From assembly GCF_004104075.1 (NCBI RefSeq), contig NZ_QOVK01000005.1:124001-188000 (forward strand): DNA of 64,000 nucleotides, written 5' to 3'. The DNA comes from Leeuwenhoekiella polynyae. Its GTDB lineage: Bacteria > Bacteroidota > Bacteroidia > Flavobacteriales > Flavobacteriaceae. Positions 1 to 8,737 of this stretch are shown here, piece by piece. Within the stretch, counting starts at the first letter, position 1; each line of letters starts with the position of its first letter. Both the position numbers and the translations under genes were made by a program. The notes beneath the pieces were generated by a model. The model was not told where the DNA came from. It ran no database searches and saw only the letters and a program-made list of their open reading frames with translations.

Positions 1-47
1 CTCAGAAAGTTAAAGGTGCTAAAGTTAAAACAGATAAAGACTGGTAA
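1..47 (+). CDS. C-terminal end of a preceding gene, probably BatC (partial)
   Basis: Reading from base 3, an open frame encodes QKVKGAKVKTDKDW followed by TAA at 45-47. A short lysine-rich tail directly before batD fits the end of BatC, the TPR protein that precedes BatD in Bacteroidota bat operons. Only 14 residues are visible, so the assignment rests on position and composition alone. The gap to the BatD ATG is 31 bases. Confidence 0.55.
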   Translation, partial: QKVKGAKVKTDKDW

Positions 48-78
48 GCTACAGCTGAGCGATAAAGCAGCAATTACG

Positions 79-1824
79 ATGAAGATGAAGTTAAAATTTT
101 TGCTGATTGTCTTTTTTGCAGGCTTCTCTGCATACTCACAGGTAGCGTTTGATGCCGTAGTGAGTAAAGAAACATTGGGTGTTAATGAGCGCCTGCGTGT
201 AGACTTTGAGATGAATAAAGATGGGGATAATTTTAGACCTCCCAGCTTTCAGGGATTTACAGTGGTAGGTGGTCCCAATCAGTCAATCAGCAAGCAATGG
301 ATTAATGGGAAAGCAAGTTTTTCAAAAACATTCTCCTATTTTTTACAACCCAAAGCCACCGGAAAATTAAAAATAGGTCAGGCAGAGATAGAAATAGAAG
401 GTACGGTTTACAAAACCATACCCATAGAGATCAATGTTACGGGTGCTGTAGATTTGCAGAAAGATCCTAACGATCCTCAAGTTGCCGCAACTGAAAATGT
501 GCATTTGGTTGCTGAGGTTTCCAAATCTGACCCTTATTTGAACGAAGCTTTTACAGTGGTCTATAAGCTCTATGTTTCTCGTGAAACAGCTGTAAACGGC
601 TGGAATGAGCTTGACGCACCTAAGTTTGCAGACTTTTGGAGTCAGAGTATAGATGAGAAACAATTTAAGGTTTATGATGGTTCGTTTAATGGGAAACCCT
701 ATCGCTATGTGATCCTGAGAAGAACATTGCTCTATCCACAGAAAACAGGAGAATTAACTATTGAACCGCTCGCTTTAAATATTAATGTGGAAGCACCAAC
801 TAATCGTAGAGATATCTTTGGGATGCGCATTACCAGACCGGCAAAAATTACTGTAACTGCTCCTACTCGCAAAGTCAATGTAAAAAGCCTGCCCGAAGAT
901 GGTAAACCTGAAAGTTTTACAGGTGCTGTAGGTAGTTTTGATTTTGATGTAACTGCCAGCAAAACTAAACTGGATGCACAAGAAGCGCTTGATTTAACTT
1001 TAACAGCTAAAGGAAACGGGAATCTTAAGTTGTTCACCTTACCAAAACCAAAATTACCAAGTTCACTAGAAGTTTATGAGCCTGAGAATGATCAGGATGT
1101 TCGGGTTTCTCTGAATGGTATGGCAGGTTCAAATTCTGCACGATACACCATTGTTCCGCAACAAAAAGGAAATTATCCTATTCCGCCGATACGTTTTTCT
1201 TATTTTGATCCTTCTACAGAGCAATACAAGACATTGAGCAGTGATGAAATTATAATTGATGTAGAGAACGGTCCTGAAGTTTTAGCTTCAAACGATGATA
1301 ACAAAGTACCTGTTAAAGCTGTAAATCAATTCAATTATATAAAGTCTGATGCTAATCTGGTTGCTCAGAATAAGGATTCTTTTTTTGCGAGTACAACATT
1401 CTGGGGTATGCTGGCAACACCAGTTATTTTAATTCCGTTAGCGATTTTATTTGGAACTAAACGCAGAGCATATCAAAATGATGTAAAAGGGAACAGACTG
1501 CGTAAGGCAGATAAACTGGCTCGTAAATATCTGGGAGATGCCAAGAAAAGTCTGGGAGATCAGACCGCTTTCTATCTCGCCCTTGAAAAGTGTCTGCATA
1601 ATTTCTTAAAAGCTCGTCTCAATATACAGACTAGTGATATGAGTAAAGAGCGTATAAGTAAGTTGCTTCAAGAACGTGGTGCTACGGTTGAAACTACTGC
1701 AGATTTCCTGAAGCTTTTAGAAAGCTGCGAGTTTGCACGATATACACCATCAAGCAGTGATGCGATGCAACACGATTATGAGCAGGCTTCCCGTGTAATT
1801 TCTGAAATAGATAAACAGTTATGA
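79..1824 (+). CDS. batD: BatD family protein (aerotolerance operon)
   Basis: BatD is a membrane-anchored periplasmic protein of the Bacteroidota bat operon, linked to oxygen tolerance and thought to act with the MoxR/VWA proteins BatA and BatB. I place the start at the ATG at 79 (MKMKLKFLLIVFFAGF), which gives a clean signal peptide ending near SAYSQ; the open frame runs upstream to a GTG at 16 that would overlap the preceding gene. The exported part has beta-sandwich-like BatD repeats. A single membrane segment (FWGMLATPVILIPLAILFG, encoded around 1400-1460) is followed by a basic cytosolic tail of about 120 residues. The stop overlaps the batE start by 4 bases (ATGA), so the two are probably translationally coupled. 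Family assignment is firm; the molecular role of BatD is not settled. Confidence 0.9.
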   Translation: MKMKLKFLLIVFFAGFSAYSQVAFDAVVSKETLGVNERLRVDFEMNKDGDNFRPPSFQGFTVVGGPNQSISKQWINGKASFSKTFSYFLQPKATGKLKIGQAEIEIEGTVYKTIPIEINVTGAVDLQKDPNDPQVAATENVHLVAEVSKSDPYLNEAFTVVYKLYVSRETAVNGWNELDAPKFADFWSQSIDEKQFKVYDGSFNGKPYRYVILRRTLLYPQKTGELTIEPLALNINVEAPTNRRDIFGMRITRPAKITVTAPTRKVNVKSLPEDGKPESFTGAVGSFDFDVTASKTKLDAQEALDLTLTAKGNGNLKLFTLPKPKLPSSLEVYEPENDQDVRVSLNGMAGSNSARYTIVPQQKGNYPIPPIRFSYFDPSTEQYKTLSSDEIIIDVENGPEVLASNDDNKVPVKAVNQFNYIKSDANLVAQNKDSFFASTTFWGMLATPVILIPLAILFGTKRRAYQNDVKGNRLRKADKLARKYLGDAKKSLGDQTAFYLALEKCLHNFLKARLNIQTSDMSKERISKLLQERGATVETTADFLKLLESCEFARYTPSSSDAMQHDYEQASRVISEIDKQL

Positions 1825-2603
1825 AAATACAGGGTTTAATGTCAAGATATAGCAGTATTTTAGTTGCGCTTGTTGTAGTGCTATGTGTTTTTTCAGCAAG
1901 TGCTCAGACTGCGCAACAATTGTTTGAGACTGGTAATTCACAATATGCGCAGAATAATTATGAAGAGGCAATTAAGAATTATGAGCAGGTTTTAGATGCC
2001 GGTTATGAGTCTGCAGAAGTGTATTATAATCTGGCAAATGCCAATTATAAGCTCAATAGGATTGCACCTAGCGTTTATAATTATGAAAAAGCATTAGCAC
2101 TAAAGCCTAACGATAAAGAGATTAAAAACAATCTTCAATTCGCTCAGAATATGACGGTTGATGGAATAACACCTTTACCTGAAAACACGTTTAAAAAATG
2201 GTGGAATCAACTCTTAAATTTGTTTACACTTGACGGTTGGGCACTTGTTACAGTAGTTTTAATTGTGTTGTTTACTCTTAGTTTTCTTGTGTATTACTTT
2301 GGAAGCAAAACAGTTTTAAAACGCTCTTTTTTTACCATTGCTTTCGTTTCTTTAGGTTTAGGATTACTCAGTCTGACTTTAGCATTTCAGGCACGATCTA
2401 ATGAAAAAAACAAGCGCTTTGCTGTCGTTTTTTCACCAGAAGCAGAAATAAAAAATGCGCCTAATATGGGTAGTGAAGAAGTGTTTGTTTTGCATGAAGG
2501 CACTAAGGTGCGTGTTATTGAAGAACAAGGAGACTGGCAATTAATACGTCTTGCAGATGGTCAAGAAGGTTGGATACCTAAAACTTATATAAAGCTGCTG
2601 TAA
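1821..2603 (+). CDS. batE: BatE: TPR and SH3-like membrane protein
   Basis: The 260-residue protein has a signal peptide (VLCVFSASAQ), two to three TPR units at about residues 30-110 (FETGNSQYAQNNYEEAIKNY; VYYNLANANYKLNRIAPSVY), two membrane segments at about 140-190, and a C-terminal bacterial SH3 domain at about 200-260 (VLHEGTKVRVIEEQGDWQLI). This architecture and its place after batD identify BatE. TPR domains suggest protein-protein contacts within the Bat complex in the cell envelope. It is the last gene of the operon. The 199 bases that follow contain only a weak long-loop inverted repeat (2624-2630 with 2672-2678) that could mark the operon end. Confidence 0.88.
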   Translation: MKIQGLMSRYSSILVALVVVLCVFSASAQTAQQLFETGNSQYAQNNYEEAIKNYEQVLDAGYESAEVYYNLANANYKLNRIAPSVYNYEKALALKPNDKEIKNNLQFAQNMTVDGITPLPENTFKKWWNQLLNLFTLDGWALVTVVLIVLFTLSFLVYYFGSKTVLKRSFFTIAFVSLGLGLLSLTLAFQARSNEKNKRFAVVFSPEAEIKNAPNMGSEEVFVLHEGTKVRVIEEQGDWQLIRLADGQEGWIPKTYIKLL

Positions 2604-2802
2604 ATAATATAGGTAAACACAGTATCTTGGCTTTACTCAAATGTTTTACTCTATAGTGGAGATGTAAATGCCCAAGATTGTTTCTAAGTCAAAAGTTATA
2701 TCCTTTTCAGGTCTTGTTGACTCGAGCTAATTATTTTTTTAAATTAAGGTTTTTTTAACTTTTCTTTTATAGATTTACGAATAACAAGCTATAATTCAGG
2801 TT

Positions 2803-3093
2803 TTGATTAGTAAATCGTATTTTTTTATAATAATATTTGTGTCTTTTTTAGTCACGCCTTTTGTTGTATCTATTTTGCAACAGGATGACTATGACTACGC
2901 GCTTACAATTTCAGAAGAAGAAAAAAGCGCAGACGGAACCTATGATTTTGAAAAAGATCTAAAGGTAAAACAAGACTTTGTAGTTTACTACTATGAGGAA
3001 TCTGAGCGATTTTTGCAACCCACTTTCTATCAAGGATTTTTATTAAGCAGCGGTTATCTTGACCCTGTCTTCCCTCCTCCTAAAAGTATTTAA
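2803..3093 (+). CDS. Small single-pass membrane protein, function unknown
   Basis: This 96-residue product begins at a TTG and has one N-terminal membrane segment or uncleaved signal (FFIIIFVSFLVTPFVVSIL), then an acidic tail of about 70 residues ending in PPPKSI. From memory, flavobacteria carry similar short proteins with a proline-rich end next to carbonic anhydrase or SulP genes, but I cannot check this here. An element resembling the -7 promoter box (TAGATTTA) lies about 25 bases upstream, and carbonic anhydrase follows on the same strand. No catalytic motif is visible. The TTG start is plausible because it puts the hydrophobic segment at the N-terminus and no ATG is available before it. 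Confidence 0.6.
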   Translation: MISKSYFFIIIFVSFLVTPFVVSILQQDDYDYALTISEEEKSADGTYDFEKDLKVKQDFVVYYYEESERFLQPTFYQGFLLSSGYLDPVFPPPKSI

Positions 3094-3206
3094 TTTTTAT
3101 TTTAGCGACTTATTAATAGATTGTCATTGAAGTTATTCATAGTTTCAATAGCTAAAGCGCATATCAGCGTTTTATAATTCTTATTTATAACCAAAAAACA
3201 AATAGC

Positions 3207-3836
3207 ATGGATATTAAGAAAATATTCGAGAACAACAAGGAGTGGGTTCAGGAACGTTTAGATATTGAGCCTGAATATTTTAAAAAATTATCTCAGGGGC
3301 AATCTCCTGAGATCCTTTATATAGGGTGTAGCGATAGCCGCGTTTCTTCTGAAGAGTTAATGGGCGTAGGTCCCGGAGATGTTTTTGTACATAGAAATAT
3401 TGCTAATATGGTACCTAACACAGATCTAAACTCGATGTCTGTAATCAATTATGCTGTAGAGCATCTAGAGGTTAAACACGTGGTGGTTTGTGGTCATTAT
3501 TACTGTGGAGGTGTAAAAGCAGCTATGCAGTCTGCTGATCTCGGGCTTTTAAACCCGTGGTTAAGAAATATCAGAGATGTTTACCGTATTCACAAAGATG
3601 AATTGAGCCTTATTGAAGATGAAGAAGAGCGCTATAAAAAATTTGTAGAGCTTAATGTGCAGGAGCAGTGTGTAAATGTGATTAAAACTGCCGATGTACA
3701 AAAGGCGATTCGCAATAGAAACCTTACGGTTCACGGATGGGTATTTGACATCCACTCTGGGAAATTGATCGATCTTAAAATTGACTTTGATGCAATTCTC
3801 GAGAACATCATGGAAATTTATCGATTAGACGAATAA
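3207..3836 (+). CDS. can: Beta-class carbonic anhydrase
   Basis: It interconverts CO2 and bicarbonate using zinc. The beta-class signature is complete: C41-x-D43-x-R45 in GCSDSR, and H97-x-x-C100 in GHYYCGG, giving the zinc ligands C41, H97 and C100 and the Asp-Arg dyad. Its 209 residues are typical for the can/cynT type, and there is no signal peptide, so it is cytosolic. A SulP-family transporter follows 150 bases downstream on the same strand; together they suggest bicarbonate uptake or CO2 retention for anaplerotic carboxylation and pH balance. A hairpin with a T-rich tail lies directly after the stop, so the transporter may have its own promoter. Confidence 0.95.
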   Translation: MDIKKIFENNKEWVQERLDIEPEYFKKLSQGQSPEILYIGCSDSRVSSEELMGVGPGDVFVHRNIANMVPNTDLNSMSVINYAVEHLEVKHVVVCGHYYCGGVKAAMQSADLGLLNPWLRNIRDVYRIHKDELSLIEDEEERYKKFVELNVQEQCVNVIKTADVQKAIRNRNLTVHGWVFDIHSGKLIDLKIDFDAILENIMEIYRLDE

Positions 3837-3848
3837 AGAAACGTATTG

Positions 3849-3886
3849 ATCCAGAGTAGTAGTTAGCTGCTCTGGATTCTTTATTT
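3849..3886 (+). terminator. Hairpin terminator after carbonic anhydrase
   Basis: ATCCAGAG (3849-3856) pairs with CTCTGGAT (3870-3877), followed by a T-rich run (TCTTTATTT). It sits 12 bases after the can stop and about 100 bases before the SulP start, so it would end or attenuate transcription between the two genes. Confidence 0.6.
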
Positions 3887-3986
3887 AAAAGTTGGATATA
3901 CTTGACAGAATTGTACTCTTCATAAGTTGTAATGATCTTAAAATTTACAGTATTGAAAAAAAACTAACAAATTAAAAATTAAAACT

Positions 3987-5585
3987 ATGTTTAAACATTT
4001 AAAGAGCGACTTGCCATCTAGTATTGTTGTATTTTTTGTAGCACTACCGCTGTGTTTAGGTATAGCACTTGCAAGTGGAGCACCATTATTTTCAGGTCTT
4101 ATTGCAGGTATTGTAGGTGGTATCGTAGTAGGAGCTTTAAGTGGATCTAGTTTAGGAGTAAGTGGACCTGCTGCGGGTCTTTCCGCAATCGTTTTAGTGG
4201 CGATTTCAAGTCTGGGAGGTTATGAGAATCTTTTAGTAGCTGTTGTTTTAGGTGGAGTAATTCAGTTGCTATTTGGAGTTCTTAAAGCAGGGATTATTGG
4301 ATATTATTTTCCTTCTTCAGTAATTAAAGGAATGCTTACTGGTATAGGTATCATTATTATTTTAAAGCAAATCCCTCACTTTTTTGGGTATGATGCAGAC
4401 CCTGTGGGTGATTTAGCATTTGCTCAGGTTGATGGTAGGAATACATTTACTGAAATAGCCAGAGTCTTTGATGGTATAAGTCTTGGGGCAACTTTAATTG
4501 CAATTATAGGAATGGCAATTCTGGTTCTATGGGAAGCAGTTTTAGGTAATAAAGGGAAGGTTTTTAAGTTAGTGCAGGGACCTTTAGTCGCTGTCGTTCT
4601 GGGTATATTATATTTTGTCTTTACTCAGGATTCTGAAACTTGGGGTATTTCAAAAGAACATCTCGTTAAAGTGCCTGTTCCAGATGACTTTAATTCATTT
4701 ATAGGTCAATTTACATTTCCTAATTTTAAAGTTATAGGGGAGCCACAAATCTGGATAACAGCTTTTACAATTGCATTAGTTGCGAGCTTAGAAACACTTC
4801 TATGTGTTGAAGCAACAGATAAGTTAGACCCTAAGAAGCGAACAACACCTACCAATCGCGAACTTTTTGCACAGGGAGCTGGTAATATTATTTCAGGAAT
4901 GATAGGAGGTTTACCGGTTACTCAGGTAATTGTGCGCAGTTCGGCTAATATTCAGTCAGGAGGACAAACCAAAATGTCTGCGATCATTCACGGCTTTTTA
5001 TTGCTCATATCTGTGATTCTTATTCCCAATGTTTTAAACCTGATCCCCTTGTCTGTATTGGCAGCTGTGCTCTTACTTGTAGGGTATAAGTTGGCAAAAC
5101 CAGCAACATTTAAACGCATGTGGGATTTAGGGTGGAAACAATTTTTACCTTTTGTAATTACAATAGTGGGGATTGTTTTTACCGATTTACTTATAGGAAT
5201 CAGTCTGGGGCTTGCAGTAGGGATTGTTGTGATACTTATAAAGAATTATCAGAATTCTCATTTTTTACATATTAGAAAAGAGGAAAAAACAGGTCAAGAA
5301 GTAGTAAAAATGACTTTAGCAGAAGAGGTAAGCTTTATTAATAAAGGTGCTATTTTAAAAGAATTAAATAAGTTGGGTGATGACTCATTCCTTGAAATAG
5401 ATGTGCGTAAAACGCGCTATTTAGATCATGATATTATTGAAATTCTTGATGACTTTAGGTATAAAGCAAACGATAAAAATATTGATGTGAAAATAATTTC
5501 AGAACGTGGAATTATTGAAAACCCTAAAGATTATGAGATGTTTTTCAATCAAGAAAAAAAAGAGAATTTAAAAGTTACTAGATAA
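3987..5585 (+). CDS. SulP family anion transporter (probable bicarbonate transporter)
   Basis: A 532-residue inner-membrane protein with the SulP fold: about 12-14 membrane helices from residue 10 to about 425 (early segment SIVVFFVALPLCLGIALASG) and a C-terminal cytosolic STAS-like region at about 445-530 (FLEIDVRKTRYLDHDIIEIL). The N-terminal pattern and Gly/Ala-rich helices match the branch that includes cyanobacterial BicA, and a carbonic anhydrase gene lies directly upstream. I infer bicarbonate as substrate from that neighbour; sulfate or another anion cannot be excluded from sequence. The gene ends just before a shared bidirectional terminator. Confidence 0.85.
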   Translation: MFKHLKSDLPSSIVVFFVALPLCLGIALASGAPLFSGLIAGIVGGIVVGALSGSSLGVSGPAAGLSAIVLVAISSLGGYENLLVAVVLGGVIQLLFGVLKAGIIGYYFPSSVIKGMLTGIGIIIILKQIPHFFGYDADPVGDLAFAQVDGRNTFTEIARVFDGISLGATLIAIIGMAILVLWEAVLGNKGKVFKLVQGPLVAVVLGILYFVFTQDSETWGISKEHLVKVPVPDDFNSFIGQFTFPNFKVIGEPQIWITAFTIALVASLETLLCVEATDKLDPKKRTTPTNRELFAQGAGNIISGMIGGLPVTQVIVRSSANIQSGGQTKMSAIIHGFLLLISVILIPNVLNLIPLSVLAAVLLLVGYKLAKPATFKRMWDLGWKQFLPFVITIVGIVFTDLLIGISLGLAVGIVVILIKNYQNSHFLHIRKEEKTGQEVVKMTLAEEVSFINKGAILKELNKLGDDSFLEIDVRKTRYLDHDIIEILDDFRYKANDKNIDVKIISERGIIENPKDYEMFFNQEKKENLKVTR

Positions 5586-5595
5586 AACCTATATT

Positions 5596-5628
5596 AAAAA
5601 TCCCTGAACAATTCTTTTTGGGGTTTTT
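5596..5628. terminator. Bidirectional hairpin between convergent genes
   Basis: AAAAATCCC (5596-5604) pairs, with one G-T wobble, to GGGGTTTTT (5620-5628). The A run on one side and T run on the other suit termination in both directions between the SulP gene and cvpA, whose stops face each other. Confidence 0.65.
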
Positions 5629-5632
5629 CGTT

Positions 5633-6178
5633 TTAGGCAGATTGAAGCTCTAAGGAATTATTTTCATCTTGATCATTCCTGTCTCTAAACTCATCGACTT
5701 CCTTTAAAATACTGGGAAGAAATAAAGGGCCTAAGGGTTCTATGGTTTTATAGAGAACAGATTGTTCTCTTGTCTCTTTATCTATAATATTTAAAGTGTT
5801 TGTCATTGCAGCAAGAAACATAAGGATCACACTAAGAATAAAGGCCGTTTTAAGAAGTCCAAAGACTGCGCCCAGAATTTTATTTACGATACCCAGCATA
5901 GCAAATGAAGCCACTTTGGTAAGCACTTTCCCAGCTAAAGTGATCACAAAAACAATAATGATAAATGTTATGGCAAAGGCAGCGAGATTTATGGTTTGTT
6001 CACTCCAGCTTACTTTTTCATTTAAAAATTCTACAGCATAATATGAGAAATGAATAGCACCATACACTCCTAAAATTAAGGCAATAAGTGAAGCTACTTC
6101 AATTAGCAATCCATTTTTTAGACCTTTAAAGAGCCCAAAAATCAGTAAAATTCCGATTACGATATCTAGATAATTCAT
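5633..6178 (-). CDS. cvpA: CvpA family membrane protein
   Basis: The 181-residue protein starts MNYLDIVIGILLIFGLFKGLKNG, the typical CvpA opening, and has four hydrophobic segments at about residues 4-20, 25-48, 62-85 and 100-125, then a polar, acidic C-terminus. CvpA proteins sit in the inner membrane; the E. coli member is needed for colicin V export and has been linked to envelope stress, but the mechanism is unclear. It stands alone, convergent with the SulP transporter. A TATCTTTA element (6183-6190, minus strand) close to the start may be its -7 box. Confidence 0.85.
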   Translation of the reverse strand: MNYLDIVIGILLIFGLFKGLKNGLLIEVASLIALILGVYGAIHFSYYAVEFLNEKVSWSEQTINLAAFAITFIIIVFVITLAGKVLTKVASFAMLGIVNKILGAVFGLLKTAFILSVILMFLAAMTNTLNIIDKETREQSVLYKTIEPLGPLFLPSILKEVDEFRDRNDQDENNSLELQSA

Positions 6179-6315
6179 AGGTTAAAGATACTATTTTGCC
6201 CAATATACCCTCTTGTTGTGCTGAGATCAAAAGGAGTATGCTTAATCATTAGTTAAATTATAAAGGTTTATTGATTAGTAAACTTACGTGTGGTATTAGA
6301 TTGTAGCTTCTTACC

Positions 6316-6323
6316 TATATTTG
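6316..6323 (+). promoter_or_regulatory. Bacteroidota -7 box TATATTTG, nearly leaderless
   Basis: A perfect TAnnTTTG match ends 4 bases before the ATG at 6328. If used, the transcript would start at or within a few bases of the start codon. No convincing -33 TTG is at the right distance. Confidence 0.5.
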
Positions 6324-6327
6324 CGGC

Positions 6328-6684
6328 ATGGCAAGAGATGAACAATTAAAAGAGCGGTGGGACCAGATCGTGAGTAAACTTTCTGACCGTTTTGCAGATG
6401 GAGAACAATTAGATCTGGATGCTATTATTTACTTAATTGGTGTTCAGGAGTTGGGTAAACCGGGAATGCGCTTTAAAAAAGACGATAAACTCAATCTGAT
6501 GCATATAGCAATATGCAGATTATTAGAGCCTTTTGGGTTTTATAAGTTTGATTTTCAAGATGAAGATGGATGGCCTCATTACGAAATGTTAGAAGCTTTA
6601 CCACCTTTAAAGGCTGGTGAACAGACTTTGTTGATGAAAGAAGCAATAGTTCAATATTTTGTTGAAAAAGAACTCGTGCATTAA
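6328..6684 (+). CDS. Conserved hypothetical protein, 118 aa
   Basis: A small soluble acidic protein with no signal peptide or membrane segment. It appears to be a mostly helical single domain (residues 1-60) followed by a conserved-looking stretch rich in aromatic residues (LLEPFGFYKFDFQDEDGWPHYEML). I do not recognise a named domain. A near-leaderless promoter element directly precedes the start, and a membrane hydrolase gene follows after 31 bases on the same strand. The sequence looks like a real, constrained protein: codon use matches its neighbours and the start is an ATG at the expected place. Function unknown. Confidence 0.7.
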   Translation: MARDEQLKERWDQIVSKLSDRFADGEQLDLDAIIYLIGVQELGKPGMRFKKDDKLNLMHIAICRLLEPFGFYKFDFQDEDGWPHYEMLEALPPLKAGEQTLLMKEAIVQYFVEKELVH

Positions 6685-6715
6685 AAGAATTGAATAAAAT
6701 GAGTTTGTCTAAACC

Positions 6716-7411
6716 ATGCTACTAGCCCTGCTACAGGAAGTTTTTCCTAACGATACCGGCCCTATTTACAAAGAGACAATTGCTGGCAGATTTCCTGTTG
6801 AACCGTTCAACACGTATAGTAATCTGATTTTTTTGTTTATTGTAATTTACTTTGGTATAAAAATTTACAAAAAGCCTAGAAATCAGTGGTTTTTAATAAT
6901 CGCTTTGCCTTTTGTATTTATAGGCTATGTGGGCGGTACACTCTATCACGGTTTGCGCAATGAAGAAGCCTGGTTGCTTTTAGACTGGGTGCCCATTCGC
7001 GGACTCAGTTTTGCAGCAGTGCTGTATTTTATTTTTAAATGGAAAAAAACCTGGGGAAAACGCCTCATTTTTATTAGTACAATTGGTGCTGCATTCATCG
7101 GTTTGCGGTATTTACCACTTCCGGTTAAATTAGAGCACAACATAGGTTATCTCATAAGCGCGTTAAGCATTTTGATTCCTGTCATTGGATATTTAATAAA
7201 AACAAATGGACGACACCTTAGGCCGGTGGTAACAGCATTTGTGATTTTTGGTCTAGCAGTTTTATTTCGGTTTTTAGATAAACGGCTTGATTTTGAGTTT
7301 TTCTGGATGGGAACCCACTGGCTTTGGCATCTACTAGGTGGTACGGCAGTATTCTTTATCCTGCAATATATTTACCGGGACAATAAAGCCGAAGCCGTTG
7401 ATATTTCCTAA
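6716..7411 (+). CDS. Ceramidase-like (CREST superfamily) membrane hydrolase
   Basis: A 231-residue protein with about seven membrane segments. The conserved polar residues fit the alkaline ceramidase / CREST family: E29 and S35-N36 (EPFNTYSNLIF), Y77-H78 (GGTLYHGL), D90 (LLLDWVPI), and H201-x-x-x-H205 (GTHWLWHLL). In human ACER3 two C-terminal histidines four residues apart and one earlier histidine bind zinc, and H78, H201 and H205 have that arrangement here. The likely reaction is amide hydrolysis of a lipid, with sphingolipids or aminolipids as candidate substrates; many Bacteroidota make both. Substrate is inference. A pheS promoter element overlaps the end of this gene. Confidence 0.65.
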   Translation: MLLALLQEVFPNDTGPIYKETIAGRFPVEPFNTYSNLIFLFIVIYFGIKIYKKPRNQWFLIIALPFVFIGYVGGTLYHGLRNEEAWLLLDWVPIRGLSFAAVLYFIFKWKKTWGKRLIFISTIGAAFIGLRYLPLPVKLEHNIGYLISALSILIPVIGYLIKTNGRHLRPVVTAFVIFGLAVLFRFLDKRLDFEFFWMGTHWLWHLLGGTAVFFILQYIYRDNKAEAVDIS

Positions 7412-7416
7412 ATTTG
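7409..7416 (+). promoter_or_regulatory. Bacteroidota -7 box TAAATTTG upstream of pheS
   Basis: A perfect TAnnTTTG match overlapping the stop of the preceding gene and lying about 100 bases before the pheS ATG. It would give pheS a leader of roughly 90 bases. The -33 element is not convincing. Confidence 0.4.
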
Positions 7417-7514
7417 TGACTTCTAAAATTGCGTGAAGAACACTTTTCTAGAAGCTGTTTATAATGCAAAAATTATCGCAGATTAAAACCCAAAAATGGG
7501 ATTGAAGAAGAATT

Positions 7515-8531
7515 ATGTTAGATAAAATAAAAGAATTAATTGCGGAAGCAGAGGCTTTTACTACAACCTCACTTGAAGAAGCGGAAGCTTTTAGAATTAA
7601 ATTTTTAGGAAAAAAAGGACTGTTTAATCAGTATTTTTCAGAATTCAAAAACATCCCTAACGAGCAGAAGAAAGAGTTTGGGCAAACAATGAACACCCTT
7701 AAAACTGTGGTTCAAGATAAAGTAGATGCGCTTAAGGCAAGTCTAGAATCAGCAGAAGAAAAAGGTACTTATGGTGATTTGACCAGACCCGGTGATGCAA
7801 TCACTTTAGGTTCTCGCCATCCTATCTCAATTGTAAAAAATCAGATTATTGATATCTTTTCAAGAATAGGTTTTAATGTTTCTGAAGGTCCTGAGATTGA
7901 AGATGACTGGCATAATTTTACCGCGTTGAATCTACCGGAATACCATCCGGCTCGTGATATGCAGGACACGTTTTTCATTCAGACAGATCCAGACGTTCTG
8001 TTGCGTACACATACCTCATCGGTACAAGTGCGGTATATGGAAGGAAACAAACCACCTATACGTACAATTTCTCCTGGTAGAGTTTTTCGTAACGAAGCTA
8101 TTTCAGCGCGTTCACACTGTTTTTTTCATCAGGTAGAAGGTTTGTATATAGATAAAGATGTTTCATTTGCAGACCTTAAGCAAACACTTCAGCACTTTAC
8201 TACAGAGATGTTTGGTAAGAGTAAAATTCGCTTAAGACCTTCTTACTTTCCATTTACAGAACCTAGTGCAGAAGTTGATGTGTATTGGGGTCTGGAGACA
8301 GAAACCGATTACCGAATGACAAAAGGAACCGGTTGGTTAGAAATTATGGGTTGTGGTATGGTAGATCCTAATGTATTAGAAAACTGTGGTATAGACTCTA
8401 AAGAATACAGTGGCTTTGCATTTGGTATGGGGATAGATCGTATCGCTTTATTATTGCACCAAATATCAGATATACGCTTATTAAGCGAGAATGATTTGCG
8501 TTTCCTGAACCAGTTTAAGAGTGCATTGTAA
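7515..8531 (+). CDS. pheS: Phenylalanine--tRNA ligase alpha subunit
   Basis: PheS charges tRNA-Phe together with PheT, which is not in this window. The 338-residue length is normal. An N-terminal coiled-coil arm (about 1-85) is followed by the class II catalytic domain: [14 protein letters not shown], motif 2 around [22 protein letters not shown], and motif 3 [15 protein letters not shown] near the C-terminus. The start at MLDKIKELI is the standard family start. Two small genes follow on the same strand and may be cotranscribed. Separation of pheS from pheT is common in Bacteroidota. Confidence 0.97.
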   Translation: MLDKIKELIAEAEAFTTTSLEEAEAFRIKFLGKKGLFNQYFSEFKNIPNEQKKEFGQTMNTLKTVVQDKVDALKASLESAEEKGTYGDLTRPGDAITLGSRHPISIVKNQIIDIFSRIGFNVSEGPEIEDDWHNFTALNLPEYHPARDMQDTFFIQTDPDVLLRTHTSSVQVRYMEGNKPPIRTISPGRVFRNEAISARSHCFFHQVEGLYIDKDVSFADLKQTLQHFTTEMFGKSKIRLRPSYFPFTEPSAEVDVYWGLETETDYRMTKGTGWLEIMGCGMVDPNVLENCGIDSKEYSGFAFGMGIDRIALLLHQISDIRLLSENDLRFLNQFKSAL

Positions 8532-8567
8532 TATCTGATTCAATTCAGAAAGAAATAAATATTTGCT

Positions 8568-8735
8568 ATGAAAAAGTATATTGTAATTGCGATACTTCTT
8601 ATCGCATTAGCTGGTGTTGCCTATTTGACTTTTGTCATAGCAGCAATTAAGATTGTTATAGGAAGCATTTTTTTGGGTATAATGGCGCTCGCGCTATTAG
8701 CCTTATGGATTATGTGGAAGGTTAACGACGACTAA
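8568..8735 (+). CDS. Small membrane protein, 55 aa
   Basis: A short open frame encoding MKKYIVIAILLIALAGVAYL... with two hydrophobic helices separated by one Lys (AAIKIVIG) and a charged end (WKVNDD). It lies 36 bases after pheS and 2 bases before the next ATG, a spacing typical of cotranslated genes, and its codon use fits the neighbours. It may be a small inner-membrane protein. No family is recognised and no function can be proposed. It is supported by length, hydrophobic pattern and tight spacing only. Confidence 0.6.
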   Translation: MKKYIVIAILLIALAGVAYLTFVIAAIKIVIGSIFLGIMALALLALWIMWKVNDD

Positions 8736-8737
8736 CT

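Noticed and set aside
2624-2678. Inverted repeat ATCTTGG / CCAAGAT after batE as a terminator
   Set aside because: Seven-base arms with a 41-base loop and no T run are too weak to call.
2686-2697. AAGTCAAAAGTT occurring in the gap after batE and again at 28767-28778
   Set aside because: Twelve AT-rich bases in two copies can arise by chance and the flanks do not match.
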